Below are positions 8,133-16,653 of a DNA stretch of 38,071 bases, piece after piece. Both the position numbers and the translations under genes were made by a program. Numbering within the stretch: the first letter of the stretch is position 1; each line of letters starts with the position of its first letter. The notes below the pieces were generated by a model that did no database searches, was not told the origin of the DNA, and was given only the letters and a program-made list of their open reading frames with translations. The DNA lies in assembly GCA_003220265.1 (NCBI GenBank), contig QHRW01000021.1, positions 1-38,071 on the forward strand, given 5' to 3'. This stretch comes from Candidatus Rokuibacteriota bacterium. GTDB lineage: Bacteria > Methylomirabilota > Methylomirabilia > Rokubacteriales > CSP1-6.

Positions 8133-9134
8133 GTGGCGCGGCTCGCGCTGGTGCTCGGGACGCTGGCGGCCATCCTCTATCCGATCCCGCTGCAGATCCA
8201 GGGCACCACGTACTACCAGACGGTCGGCTTCCTCGTGCTCATCACCGCCATGCTCGGCGTGGGCTGGAACGTGATCGGCGGCTGGGCGGGCCAGTTCGAC
8301 TTCGGCCCGCAGGTGTTCTTCGGCGTGGGCGCCTACACGGCGGCCCTGCTCTACGTGAAGCTCGGCGTGGAGGCGTGGCTCGGCCTGCTGGCCGGCGTCG
8401 CCGCCGCCGCCGTGATCTGCGCCGTGCTCACGTATCCGCTCACGCGGCTGCGCGGCCACTACTTCGCGATCTCGACGGTGGCGATCTGGATGATCGCCCA
8501 GCCCATCGGCGCCACGTGGGAGTACATCGGCGCGGCCCAGGGCCTGTTCATCCCGATGAAGGCGCACGCCGGCATCGTGGGCTCGGCAGTCGCGCTGCAG
8601 TTCTCGGGGCCCACGAAGGCGCTCGGCTACTACTACAGCGCGCTCGTGCTCTTCGCCCTCACAGTCGCGCTCATGGCGTGGGTCGAGCGCTCGAAGCTCG
8701 GTTTCTACTTCCGCGCGATCCGCGACGACCAGGAGGCGGCCGAGTCCATCGGCATCGACAGCCGGCTCTACAAGGTGCTCGCGCGCAGCATCACGGCCGG
8801 AGTCTTCGCCGCCGGCGGCGTGCTCTACGCGTTCTGGGCGCTGTCGGTCTTTCCCGAGCAGGTGCTGGAGCTCAACTGGAGCACGCTGCCGATCATGGCC
8901 ACGGTGGTGGGCGGCATCGGCCGGCTGTGGGGCCCGCTCCTGGGCGCCGTCATCCTCATCCCGATCTCGCAGATCATGTCCACCACGCTCGGCACCGGCC
9001 CGCTCGCCGGCCGTGGCATCGACCTGATCGTCTACGGTCTCATCATCGTGGTGATCGCGGCCTTCCGTCCCACCGGCCTGCTCTCGCTGCCGTGGGCGCG
9101 CTGGTTCGGGCGGCGACGCCCGGCCGCCGCGTAA
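8133..9134 (+). CDS. livM: Liv-type ABC permease LivM, system A
   Basis: 333 residues with about ten hydrophobic segments; inner-membrane partner of LivH. Family landmarks: LGVGWNVIGGWAGQFDFGPQVFFGVGAYTAA, the segment LRGHYFAISTVAIWM, the coupling loop FYFRAIRDDQEAAESIGI and the end VVGGIGRLWGPLLGA plus FRPTGLLSL. Start is GTG at 8133, one base after the livH stop; no better ATG precedes the first membrane segment. The gene continues into livG after three bases. Confident family call. Confidence 0.92.
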   Translation: MARLALVLGTLAAILYPIPLQIQGTTYYQTVGFLVLITAMLGVGWNVIGGWAGQFDFGPQVFFGVGAYTAALLYVKLGVEAWLGLLAGVAAAAVICAVLTYPLTRLRGHYFAISTVAIWMIAQPIGATWEYIGAAQGLFIPMKAHAGIVGSAVALQFSGPTKALGYYYSALVLFALTVALMAWVERSKLGFYFRAIRDDQEAAESIGIDSRLYKVLARSITAGVFAAGGVLYAFWALSVFPEQVLELNWSTLPIMATVVGGIGRLWGPLLGAVILIPISQIMSTTLGTGPLAGRGIDLIVYGLIIVVIAAFRPTGLLSLPWARWFGRRRPAAA

Positions 9135-9137
9135 CGC

Positions 9138-9855
9138 ATGGCGCCGCTGCTGCAAGTCGAATCCTCCACCAAGCGCTTCGGCGGCCTGCTCGCCAACCGC
9201 GAGGTCTCGCTCGCGATCGAGGCGGGCGAGATCGTCGGCCTCATCGGACCCAACGGCGCGGGGAAGACGACGCTGTTCAACTGCATCACCGGCTACATGC
9301 ATCCCGACGAGGGCCGCATCGTCTTCGACGGCGCCGACGTCACCCGCACGCGCCCCGAGCGCATCTGCCGGCTGGGCGTGGCGCGCACGTGGCAGGTGGT
9401 GCGCGCCTTCGGCCGGATGACCGCGCTGGAAAACGTGGTGTGCGGCGCGCTCCAGCGCACCAACCGCATCGCCGAGGCCCGCGCGCGGGCCGGTGCGCTG
9501 CTCGAGTTCACCGAGCTGCGCGGCCGCGGCGACATGCCCGCCGCCACGCTCACGCTGGCCGACAAGAAGCGCCTGGAGATCGCCCGCGCGCTGGCCACGC
9601 GTCCCAAGCTGCTGCTGCTCGACGAGGCCATGTCCGGCCTCACGCCCATCGAGACGGCGGCGGCGGTGAAGCTCGTGCGCCGCATCCACGAGGAGCTGCA
9701 GGTGACGATCTGCGTGGTGGAGCACGTGATGGAGGTGGTGATGCCGCTGTCCCACCGCGTGATCGTGCTCGACTACGGCGTCAAGATCGCCGACGGGGCG
9801 CCGCAGGCCGTCGTGCGCGACTCGCAGGTGATCCGCGCCTACCTGGGCGACCGCC

Positions 9856-9869
<14 letters not shown>
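9138..9869 (+). CDS. livG: Liv-type ABC ATPase LivG, system A
   Basis: 243-residue cytoplasmic ATPase that powers the LivHM pore. Walker A GPNGAGKT is at 37-44, the Q-loop glutamine at 86 (TWQVV), Walker B LLLLDE at 158-163, and the switch histidine at 196. Odd point: the ABC signature is LTLADKKRLE (138-147) instead of an LSGGQ-like sequence; LivG proteins tolerate degenerate signatures, but no glycine pair remains here. Walker B is followed by AMSGL rather than the usual PxxGL. ATG 9138 follows livM by three bases, and the end overlaps livF by 14 bases. Belongs to the LivG rather than LivF branch by its order in the operon and the FNCITGY segment. Confidence 0.93.
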
Positions 9870-10599
<730 letters not shown>

Positions 10600-10600
10600 G

Positions 10601-11623
10601 CTACGCGACGACGTCGTTTTTCGGCGTCGGCGGCGCCGGCGCCACCGGCTTTTCCGTCAGGCCGCACTCCACGATCTTGTAGAGCAGGGCCTTGTAGCTG
10701 ATCTGCAGCAGCCGTGCGGCCTTCGTCCGGTTCCAGTGCGTGCGCTCCAGCATGTTGGTGATGGCCAGGCGCTCGGCGTCGCGAGCGGCGCGGCGCGCGA
10801 TCAGCTTGAGCCCGAGGATGGCCGCCGCCGGGCCGGGAACGGGAGCGGGCGGCGCCGACGCGGCCGGATGTGCCACCAGCTCGTCCTCGATCCACGCGGC
10901 GCTGCCCAGCACGACCATGCGCTTGACGATGTTCTCCAGCTGCCGGATGTTGCCCGGCCACGTGTGCGCCACCAGCCGACGCAGCAGCGCCGGCGGGACG
11001 TCGAGGCTGCGCCCGTACTGAGCGTTGGCGGTCTTCAAGAAGTGCGCGACCAGCGCCGGGATCTCGTCGCGGCGCTCGCGCAGCGGCGGCACGTGGATCG
11101 CGATGACGTTGAGGCGGTAGTAGAGGTCCTCGCGGAAGCGCCCGCCGCGGATGTCCGCCTCGAGGTCATGATTGGTGGCCGCCATCACGCGGACGTCGGT
11201 CTGGAGGACTCGCTCGCCGCCCACGCGCGCGAACTCGCCGTCCTGCAGGACGTGCAGCAGCTTGGCCTGGAGTCGGAGCGGCACCTCGCCGATCTCGTCC
11301 AGCAGGATCGTGCCCTGCTGCGCCTGCTCGAACTTGCCCGGCTTGTCGCGATAGGCGCCGGTGAAGGCGCCCCGTGCGTGGCCGAACAGCTCGGACTCCA
11401 GCAGCTCACCGGGCAGCGCCGCGCAGTTGACCTTCAGCAGCGGCCGCCCCGCCCGGGGGGACGCGTGATGGATGGCGCGCGCCACGACTTCCTTCCCGAC
11501 CCCGCTCTCGCCCGTCAGCAGCACCGCGGCATTCGTCGCCGCCACCTTGGTCACGAGGTCGCGCACGGCGCGCATCGCCGGCCCGGTGCAGACGTCGAGC
11601 GGGCTTCCGTCCACGCGCACCAT
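10601..11623 (-). CDS. Sigma-54-dependent transcriptional activator (AAA+ plus Fis-type HTH, no sensory domain)
   Basis: 340 residues: an AAA+ domain from about residue 10 to 250 and a Fis-type helix-turn-helix at about 282-322 ([20 protein letters not shown]). Walker A GESGVGKE is at 38-45, the sigma-54-contact loop GAFTGA at 85-90, Walker B TILLDE at 105-110 and the arginine-finger region REDLYYRLN at 164-172. All catalytic parts are intact. There is no receiver, GAF or PAS domain in front, so control must come from a partner protein or expression level, as in PspF-like activators. ATG 11623 shares a base with the stop of the upstream 70-codon ORF (TGATG) and has no ribosome site of its own, so the two are coupled. 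A proline-rich linker (253-268) separates the domains. Target promoters are not identified. Confidence 0.92.
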   Translation of the reverse strand: MVRVDGSPLDVCTGPAMRAVRDLVTKVAATNAAVLLTGESGVGKEVVARAIHHASPRAGRPLLKVNCAALPGELLESELFGHARGAFTGAYRDKPGKFEQAQQGTILLDEIGEVPLRLQAKLLHVLQDGEFARVGGERVLQTDVRVMAATNHDLEADIRGGRFREDLYYRLNVIAIHVPPLRERRDEIPALVAHFLKTANAQYGRSLDVPPALLRRLVAHTWPGNIRQLENIVKRMVVLGSAAWIEDELVAHPAASAPPAPVPGPAAAILGLKLIARRAARDAERLAITNMLERTHWNRTKAARLLQISYKALLYKIVECGLTEKPVAPAPPTPKNDVVA

Positions 11624-11835
11624 CAGAGGTCCCGCTCGTCCTGCCGCCGTTCGTCGCCCTTGCGATGGGCCTCGTCCAGCCAGCGGCGATAGTCGTCGTT
11701 CGCGCGGTGGATACGCTCCTCGACGAGCTGGACGTTCACCGCCCAGCGCCCGCTGTCCGTCCACTCCACCCCGTTACCGGTGGTGGGGGGGCCGGATCTG
11801 TGAGTATCGGTGAAGCGCGCGGGACGGAATGACAT
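11623..11835 (-). CDS. Small charged protein coupled to the sigma-54 activator
   Basis: Up to 70 residues, not recognised. The C-terminal 48 residues ([20 protein letters not shown] onward) have strong G/C third-position preference and form a very charged, helix-rich chain ([20 protein letters not shown]), so this part looks genuinely coding. The first 22 codons are less biased; ATG 11835 has GGAG four bases upstream on the minus strand, while GTG at 11769 is the alternative start. Its TGA overlaps the ATG of the activator (TGATG). The position makes it a candidate modulator or anti-activator of the sigma-54 protein, but that is inference from coupling only. The 156 bases before it, up to 11992, contain an isolated TATAGT on the minus strand (11931-11936) without a good -35. 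Confidence 0.55.
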   Translation of the reverse strand: MSFRPARFTDTHRSGPPTTGNGVEWTDSGRWAVNVQLVEERIHRANDDYRRWLDEAHRKGDERRQDERDL

Positions 11836-11991
11836 CGGGCTCCGGGGTGACGGGTGACGACCAACGCCATGGTCACCGAGGTCGCGATGCCGGGAGCATC
11901 AACCCGAAGGCCGGGGTGGCAGGCGGCCCCACTATACACGCAAACCAGGAAGGGGACGCCGCCCGGGCAAACCTGCTACTCTGTCCGGGCC

Positions 11992-12165
11992 ATGACGAAA
12001 CTTCGGAGCGCCGTGTGCCCTGCCTGTGGTGTCGAGGTCACCGTGACGTACTGGCCGTACAACGTCCCGCTCTATACCGTCCACGACGTGAAGGGCGCGA
12101 CGCGGGACTGCCGCCTGTCGCTGCGGCCCGTCGTCCCGGATTCACCCAAAGCCCCGCCGTCGTAG
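11992..12165 (+). CDS. Small CPAC-motif protein, possibly a zinc ribbon
   Basis: A 57-residue protein starting at ATG 11992 (the longer open frame upstream has non-coding-like codons). CPACG at residues 9-13 and a later H-D...DC (about 32-40) could bind one zinc ion, like half-zinc-ribbon proteins; WPYNVPLYTVHDV has no known meaning to me. Codon use is mostly coding-like. No clear ribosome site is visible. It ends 13 bases before the racemase-family gene and may share its transcript. A real but uncharacterised small gene is more likely than chance. Confidence 0.5.
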   Translation: MTKLRSAVCPACGVEVTVTYWPYNVPLYTVHDVKGATRDCRLSLRPVVPDSPKAPPS

Positions 12166-12178
12166 ACGGCATCGCCCG

Positions 12179-12877
12179 ATGAAGCGCATCGGCGTCCTCG
12201 GGGGGATCAGCGCGCAGGCGACGATGGACTTCGAGGCGCGCGTGCACCGGCTCTGCCAGGAGCGGGTGCCACAGCACTGGAACAGCGGCTATCCCCCGAT
12301 GGTCGTCTGGTATCACCGCCGGCTCCCCGTGCGCATCGACGACGACGGCAAGCCGCTCGTCCCCATGCAGGTGGATCCCGAGCTGGTCGAGGCGGCGCGC
12401 TGGCTCGGCAAGGCCGTGGACCTCCTGGTCATCCCGTGCAACTCCGCCCACGTGGGGCTGCGCGAGATCACAGCCGCTGCCGGCTGCCCCGTGGTCAGCA
12501 TGATCGCCGTCACGCTCGAGGAGGTGGCGCGCCGCGGCTGGCAGCGGATCGGCGTGCTGGGGTTCAACAGCGCGCCGCGGGTCTACGTCGATCCCCTCCG
12601 CGAGCGCGGCATCCACTGCGAGGGGATCGATGCGACGCGGCAGAGCCGTCTCGACGGTGCCATCCGCGCCGTGATGGAAGGACGCGACGGGGCGGCGGAC
12701 GTCCAGGCCGCGCGCGACGCGGTGGACACGCTGCGCGCGGCGCGGGTCGATGGCCTTGTGCTCGGATGCACGGAGATCCCGCTGCTGCTGGGCCGCGAGG
12801 CGGAGAAGAAGGATCTCGTCGATCCGGTGGCGGCGCTGGCGGACGCGGCTGTTCGTCTCGCCACGACCTCCGCGTAG
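12179..12877 (+). CDS. Aspartate/glutamate racemase family protein
   Basis: 232 residues, the normal size of PLP-independent amino-acid racemases with two catalytic cysteines. The N-terminus KRIGVLGGISAQATMDF is the family start; C87 in VIPCNSAH and C197 in LGCTEIPLLL are the two catalytic cysteines, both present. Such enzymes interconvert L- and D-aspartate, or glutamate/hydantoins in relatives. The gene follows a small CxxC gene and precedes an aminotransferase behind its own candidate promoter. Together they suggest turnover of D-amino acids, but the exact substrate is not visible. Cytoplasmic, no signal peptide. Confidence 0.9.
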   Translation: MKRIGVLGGISAQATMDFEARVHRLCQERVPQHWNSGYPPMVVWYHRRLPVRIDDDGKPLVPMQVDPELVEAARWLGKAVDLLVIPCNSAHVGLREITAAAGCPVVSMIAVTLEEVARRGWQRIGVLGFNSAPRVYVDPLRERGIHCEGIDATRQSRLDGAIRAVMEGRDGAADVQAARDAVDTLRAARVDGLVLGCTEIPLLLGREAEKKDLVDPVAALADAAVRLATTSA

Positions 12878-12886
12878 CTCCGCGGC

Positions 12887-12915
12887 TTGACCCGTCCGAC
12901 GTCCCAAGATACGGT
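12887..12915 (+). promoter_or_regulatory. Candidate housekeeping promoter for the aminotransferase gene
   Basis: TTGACC (12887-12892), a 17-base spacer and TACGGT (12910-12915) fit a sigma-70-type promoter. Transcription would begin only a few bases before the ATG at 12928, so the message would be almost leaderless, in line with the absence of a clear ribosome site there. Confidence 0.45.
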
Positions 12916-12927
12916 TGGCGGACTTTC

Positions 12928-14274
12928 ATGCCCCGCCACATCAGTCGCTACGTCCAGACGACCGCAGGCGGCGAACGGACGCGCCACTTCACGGCCAGGC
13001 AGCCGCCCGGGATCCTGAAGCTCGACTCGGGCGATCCGTATTTCCCGACTCCACGTCACATCCGCGAGGCCGCGCAAGACGCGCTCGACGCCGGTCTCAC
13101 GCGCTACGCGCCGGGCCAGGGCGATCCGGAATTCCTCGCCGCCGTGTGCGAGACGGTGGAGCGCGAGGCCGGCGCCCACTACTCGCCCGACGACGTCGTC
13201 GCGACCAACGGCGCCACCTCGGCGATCTACGCGGTCTTCACCGCGTTCCTCGATCCCGGCGACGAGGTGATCGTCCTCGACCCGACGTTCTCGCTCTACG
13301 CGCTGGTGGCGCGCCAGCTCGGGGCGGTGCCGGTCGCCGTCCCGCACGGAGGCGACTATCACATCGACGTCGAGGCGGTGCGCGCCGCCGTCACGCCGCG
13401 CACGCGCCTCATCATGGTCAACAATCCGAACAACCCGACGGGCGTGGTCTATCGGCGCGACGAGCTGCAGGCGCTGGCGAACCTGTGCGCCGAGCGGGAT
13501 CTGCTGCTGGTGGCGGACGAGGCCTACGAGAAAATATTACAGCCCGGCTGCGTCCACGTGCCGCTGCTGTCGCTCCACGAGTACCGCGACCGTCTGATCC
13601 TGATCCACACGTTCTCGAAGACGTACGCGATGACCGGCTGGCGCCTGGGCTACGTGGTGGCGCCGTCCGACCTGGCCGGCCTGCTGTTCGGCGTGCACCG
13701 CGCGATCGCCGGCCCCATCACCACGTTCGTGCAGCGCGCCGGCGCCGCCGCGCTCCGCGGCTCGCAGGACTGCGTGGCCGAGATGCGTGACGAGTACGGC
13801 AGGCGCGGCGGCCTCATGCACCGCCTGGCCCTCGACGTTCCCGGGCTGCGGCCCGTCGAGCCGCAGGGCGGGTTCTATCTCTACTGCCGCTACGACCTCG
13901 CGCTCAGCGCCAGCGAGGTCCGGCAGCGGCTGTGGGATGCCGGCGTGGCCGTGCGCAGCGGCACGGAATTCGGCGCCGCCGGCAAAGGCCATCTGCGCTT
14001 CTCCTACTCCGTCGACGAGCCCACGATCGAGAAGGGCATGGCGATCATGGCCGAGGTGTTCCGCCACCTCTCGCGGACGCTCGCGCTGCTCCTGCCGCTG
14101 GTCCTGCTGGCCGGCTGCGGCGGCGAGGAGGCACCGAAGAAGCCGGCCGTCTCGGCCAACCTCTGCGTGTACCTGCCCAACGGGATGACGCTGGGCCCCT
14201 ACGACACCCAGAAGGAGTGCGCGACGGCGCGCGAGAACATGCCGCGGGGCGAGTGCAAGCCGTGCCAGAAGTGA
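12928..14274 (+). CDS. Class I/II PLP aminotransferase, read through into a lipoprotein-like tail
   Basis: The 448-codon frame begins with a complete fold-type I aminotransferase (about residues 1-382). NPNNPTG is at 166-172, the PLP-contact D197 in ADEAY, the Schiff-base lysine K231 in [13 protein letters not shown], and the substrate-carboxylate arginine R357 in LRFSY. These features suit an aspartate/aromatic-type enzyme. The frame does not stop where the family ends; it continues through a hydrophobic run ([14 protein letters not shown], 384-397) with a textbook lipobox and then a 51-residue cysteine-rich tail (C413, C431, C443, C446). Either this is a true fusion or a lipoprotein gene starts inside (see 14047). 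Codons 202-204 are AAA ATA TTA, out of keeping with the G/C-ending codons around them. Aminotransferase identity is firm. Confidence 0.9.
   Translation: MPRHISRYVQTTAGGERTRHFTARQPPGILKLDSGDPYFPTPRHIREAAQDALDAGLTRYAPGQGDPEFLAAVCETVEREAGAHYSPDDVVATNGATSAIYAVFTAFLDPGDEVIVLDPTFSLYALVARQLGAVPVAVPHGGDYHIDVEAVRAAVTPRTRLIMVNNPNNPTGVVYRRDELQALANLCAERDLLLVADEAYEKILQPGCVHVPLLSLHEYRDRLILIHTFSKTYAMTGWRLGYVVAPSDLAGLLFGVHRAIAGPITTFVQRAGAAALRGSQDCVAEMRDEYGRRGGLMHRLALDVPGLRPVEPQGGFYLYCRYDLALSASEVRQRLWDAGVAVRSGTEFGAAGKGHLRFSYSVDEPTIEKGMAIMAEVFRHLSRTLALLLPLVLLAGCGGEEAPKKPAVSANLCVYLPNGMTLGPYDTQKECATARENMPRGECKPCQK
14047..14274 (+). CDS. Possible small lipoprotein from an in-frame internal start
   Basis: From ATG 14047 the frame encodes 75 residues with a classic lipoprotein signal peptide: basic n-region ([10 protein letters not shown]), hydrophobic core and lipobox LAGC with the lipidated cysteine at residue 24. 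The mature part has four more cysteines (C40, C58, C70, C73), perhaps two disulfides. GAGAAGGG about 11 bases upstream could serve as ribosome site; ATG 14038 is an alternative start. It shares its frame with the aminotransferase C-terminus. I do not recognise the mature domain. Whether it is made separately or only as the aminotransferase tail cannot be decided from sequence. Confidence 0.5.
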   Translation: MAEVFRHLSRTLALLLPLVLLAGCGGEEAPKKPAVSANLCVYLPNGMTLGPYDTQKECATARENMPRGECKPCQK

Positions 14275-14285
14275 GCGCCGGCGTC

Positions 14286-15008
14286 ATGGTGCGCGCCCGC
14301 GACGTCCAGAAGTACTACGGCCAGTTTCGCGCGCTGGCCGGTGTCTCGCTCGACGTGCACGAGGGCGAGGTGGTCGTCATCTGCGGGCCCAGCGGCTCGG
14401 GCAAGAGCACGCTGCTCCGCTGCATCAACGGCCTCGAGCGCATCCAGGCCGGCGACATCGTGGTGGACGGCATGTCGGTGCGCGACCCGCGCACGGACCT
14501 CAAGAAGCTGCGCTCCGAGGTCGGCATGGTCTTCCAGTCCTTCAATCTCTACCCGCACATGACGGCGCTCCGGAACATCACGCTGGCGCCGATGAAAGTG
14601 CGCGGGCTATCGCGCGCGCAGGCGGAGGCCACGGCGCACGAGCTGCTGCGCAAGGTCGGCATTCCCGAGAAGGCGGCCAGCTACCCGGCCGAGCTCTCGG
14701 GTGGCCAGCAGCAGCGCGTGGCCATCGCCCGCTCGCTGGCCATGCGTCCCAAGGTCATGCTCTTCGACGAGGCCACCAGCGCGCTCGACCCCGAGGTGAT
14801 CCACGAGGTCCTCAACGTCATGCTCGACCTCGCCCGCGAGGGCATGACCATGGTCGTGGTCACCCACGAGATGGGCTTCGCCCGCGAGGTGGCCGACCGC
14901 GTGGTCTTCATGGACGGCGGCGTGATCGTGGAGACCGCAGACCCCAAGACGTTCTTCGCAACCCCGCGCGAGGAGCGCACCAAGCGGTTTCTCGATAAGA
15001 TCCTCTAA
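14286..15008 (+). CDS. glnQ: Polar amino acid (GlnQ/GltL-type) ABC transporter ATPase
   Basis: 240 residues, a complete PAAT-family ATPase: Walker A GPSGSGKS at 34-41, Q-loop Q84 ([11 protein letters not shown]), signature LSGGQ at 137-141, Walker B VMLFDE at 157-162 and switch histidine H194 in VVTHEMGFA. The sequence EATSALDPE is diagnostic for the GlnQ/HisP/GltL branch. The ATG at 14286 lies 11 bases after the preceding stop. The genes directly downstream are a dipeptide-type binding protein and permeases, which normally use two DppD/DppF ATPases with C-terminal iron-sulfur extensions; those are absent. The matching PAAT permeases are on the other strand at 19430-20967. It most likely serves that PAAT system. 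Confidence 0.93.
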   Translation: MVRARDVQKYYGQFRALAGVSLDVHEGEVVVICGPSGSGKSTLLRCINGLERIQAGDIVVDGMSVRDPRTDLKKLRSEVGMVFQSFNLYPHMTALRNITLAPMKVRGLSRAQAEATAHELLRKVGIPEKAASYPAELSGGQQQRVAIARSLAMRPKVMLFDEATSALDPEVIHEVLNVMLDLAREGMTMVVVTHEMGFAREVADRVVFMDGGVIVETADPKTFFATPREERTKRFLDKIL

Positions 15009-15025
15009 CACTCAGGAGGTGCCCC

Positions 15026-16594
15026 ATGCGACCTCGAACGATCCCCTGGACGGCGTTCACCCTGACGCTGGTCATCCTGTGCCTCGCGGGCCTGGCGCCC
15101 GAGGCGGCGGCTCAGAAGAAGGGCGGTGTCCTCAAGGTCGGAAACCTGGGCGAGCCGCCCACCCTCGACGCGCACTGGACGACGGCGACGATCACCGAGG
15201 TGCTCGCCCAGCACATCTACGAGGGGCTCTACACGCTCGACGCCAAGTCGCAGCCGATCCCGATGCTCGCCGAGGGCATGCCGGCGGTGTCCAAGGACGG
15301 GCTGGCCTACACCTTCAAGCTGCGGCCGGGGATCAAGTTCCACAACGGTAAGGAGATGACCTCCGCCGACGTCGTGGCCTCGCTCAACCGCTGGGGCGCA
15401 CAGTCGACGTACGGCAAGACGCTCTACGCGCGGGTGGCCGAGGTGCGGGCGGTCGACAAGCTCACCGTCGAGATGACGCTCAAGGAGAAGACGGCCATCG
15501 TCCTCATCTCGCTGGCCGTGCCCAACAACGCCGCCGCCATCTATCCCAAGGAGATCGTCGACAAGTTCAAGCCGGCCGAGAAGGCCACGGAGTGGATCGG
15601 CACCGGCCCCTTCAAGCTCGTCGAGTGGAAGCCTGATCGCCACATCAAGATGGTGCGCTTCGACGACTACCAGCCGCGCAAGGAGGCGGCCACCGGCTAC
15701 GGCGGCCGCAAGGTGGTGTACGTCAACGAGCTGCTGTGGATCCCGGTCCCCGACGCCGCCACCCGCGTGGCGCAGATGGAGACGGGCGAGCTGGACTTCG
15801 CCGACGACCTCGACCTGAACGCCTACGAGCGGCTCAAGAGCTCGCCCGGCGTGCAGGCCATCGTGGCCAAGCCCTATTACTGGCTGGTGGCCGTCTTCAA
15901 CAAGAAGGAAGGGCTCATGACCAACCAGAAGCTCCGCCAGGCCTGGCAGGCGGCGCTCGACATGGAGCCCATCATGAAGAACGTGGCCGGCGGCCACACG
16001 GACCTGTACCGCATGGACTCCAGCCTGGCCTTCGTGGAGAACGCGCCCTGGCACACCAAGCTCTCGGGGCTGCCGTGGAACGAGCACAACAAGGACAAGG
16101 TCAGGCGCCTGCTGAAGGAAGCGGGGTACAAGGGCGAGCCCATCCGGTTCATGACCACCCAGGAGTACAAGTGGATGTACGACTTCGCGCTCCTGAGCAA
16201 GCAGCAGCTCGAGGACGCCGGCTTCACGATCGACCTGCAGGTGGTGGACTGGGCCACGCTGGTCAAGCGGCGCAACAACTCCAAGGAGTACGACGTGTTC
16301 ACCACGGGTATGGGGAACTTCTACGATCCTACCCACCACATCTATCTCGGCCCCAACTGGCCGGGCTGGACCGACGACGAGGAGCTCAACCGTCTGCTCA
16401 CGGAGCTCGCGCGCGAGGGCGACTACAAGAAGCGGTTCGCGCTGTGGGAGCAGGTCACCCGCACGTTCTACGATCGCGTGCCGGTCGCTCGCTACGGTGA
16501 TCTCTTCGGGCTGCGGGCGATGCGCGGCCACGTCAAGGGCTTCGACACCTCGCTGATGCGACCGCGCTTCCACAACGTCTGGCTGGACAAGTAA
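15026..16594 (+). CDS. Dipeptide/oligopeptide-type ABC substrate-binding protein
   Basis: 522-residue exported binding protein of the SBP_bac_5 family (DppA/OppA/NikA type). Residues 1-29 are a signal peptide (LTLVILCLAGLAPEAAAQ). The mature start GGVLKVGNLGEPPTLDAHW, the segment YTFKLRPGIKFHNGKEMTSADV and WIGTGPFKLVEW are family landmarks. ATG 15026 follows a strong AGGAGG. The family carries peptides, but also opines, nickel, glutathione or sugars, so the ligand is open. It is followed by a 59-base gap filled by a strong hairpin and then the permeases. Confidence 0.92.
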   Translation: MRPRTIPWTAFTLTLVILCLAGLAPEAAAQKKGGVLKVGNLGEPPTLDAHWTTATITEVLAQHIYEGLYTLDAKSQPIPMLAEGMPAVSKDGLAYTFKLRPGIKFHNGKEMTSADVVASLNRWGAQSTYGKTLYARVAEVRAVDKLTVEMTLKEKTAIVLISLAVPNNAAAIYPKEIVDKFKPAEKATEWIGTGPFKLVEWKPDRHIKMVRFDDYQPRKEAATGYGGRKVVYVNELLWIPVPDAATRVAQMETGELDFADDLDLNAYERLKSSPGVQAIVAKPYYWLVAVFNKKEGLMTNQKLRQAWQAALDMEPIMKNVAGGHTDLYRMDSSLAFVENAPWHTKLSGLPWNEHNKDKVRRLLKEAGYKGEPIRFMTTQEYKWMYDFALLSKQQLEDAGFTIDLQVVDWATLVKRRNNSKEYDVFTTGMGNFYDPTHHIYLGPNWPGWTDDEELNRLLTELAREGDYKKRFALWEQVTRTFYDRVPVARYGDLFGLRAMRGHVKGFDTSLMRPRFHNVWLDK

Positions 16595-16602
16595 CCGCTT
16601 GA

Positions 16603-16653
16603 GCGGGGGCCGCCCGGCCAGACGGCGTACGCCTCTGGACGGACGGCCCCCGC
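16603..16653 (+). promoter_or_regulatory. Long GC hairpin abutting the dppB-like start codon
   Basis: GCGGGGGCCG (16603-16612) is the exact reverse complement of CGGCCCCCGC (16644-16653). Inside it, CCAGA pairs with TCTGG and GGCG-TA-CGCC closes the top, with two mismatches between. The stem ends on the base before the GTG at 16654 and lacks a T-run, so it could limit transcript decay or read-through and so set binding protein above permease, or mask translation of the permease. Confidence 0.7.

Noticed and set aside
5573..8173. 866-codon open frame on the minus strand as a large DinB protein
   Set aside because: Only the last 80 codons look like DinB and have a ribosome site; the rest is antisense to the binding protein and livH.
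12436..12927. N-terminal extension of the aminotransferase frame upstream of ATG 12928
   Set aside because: It lies out of frame inside the racemase gene and has no aminotransferase-like sequence.
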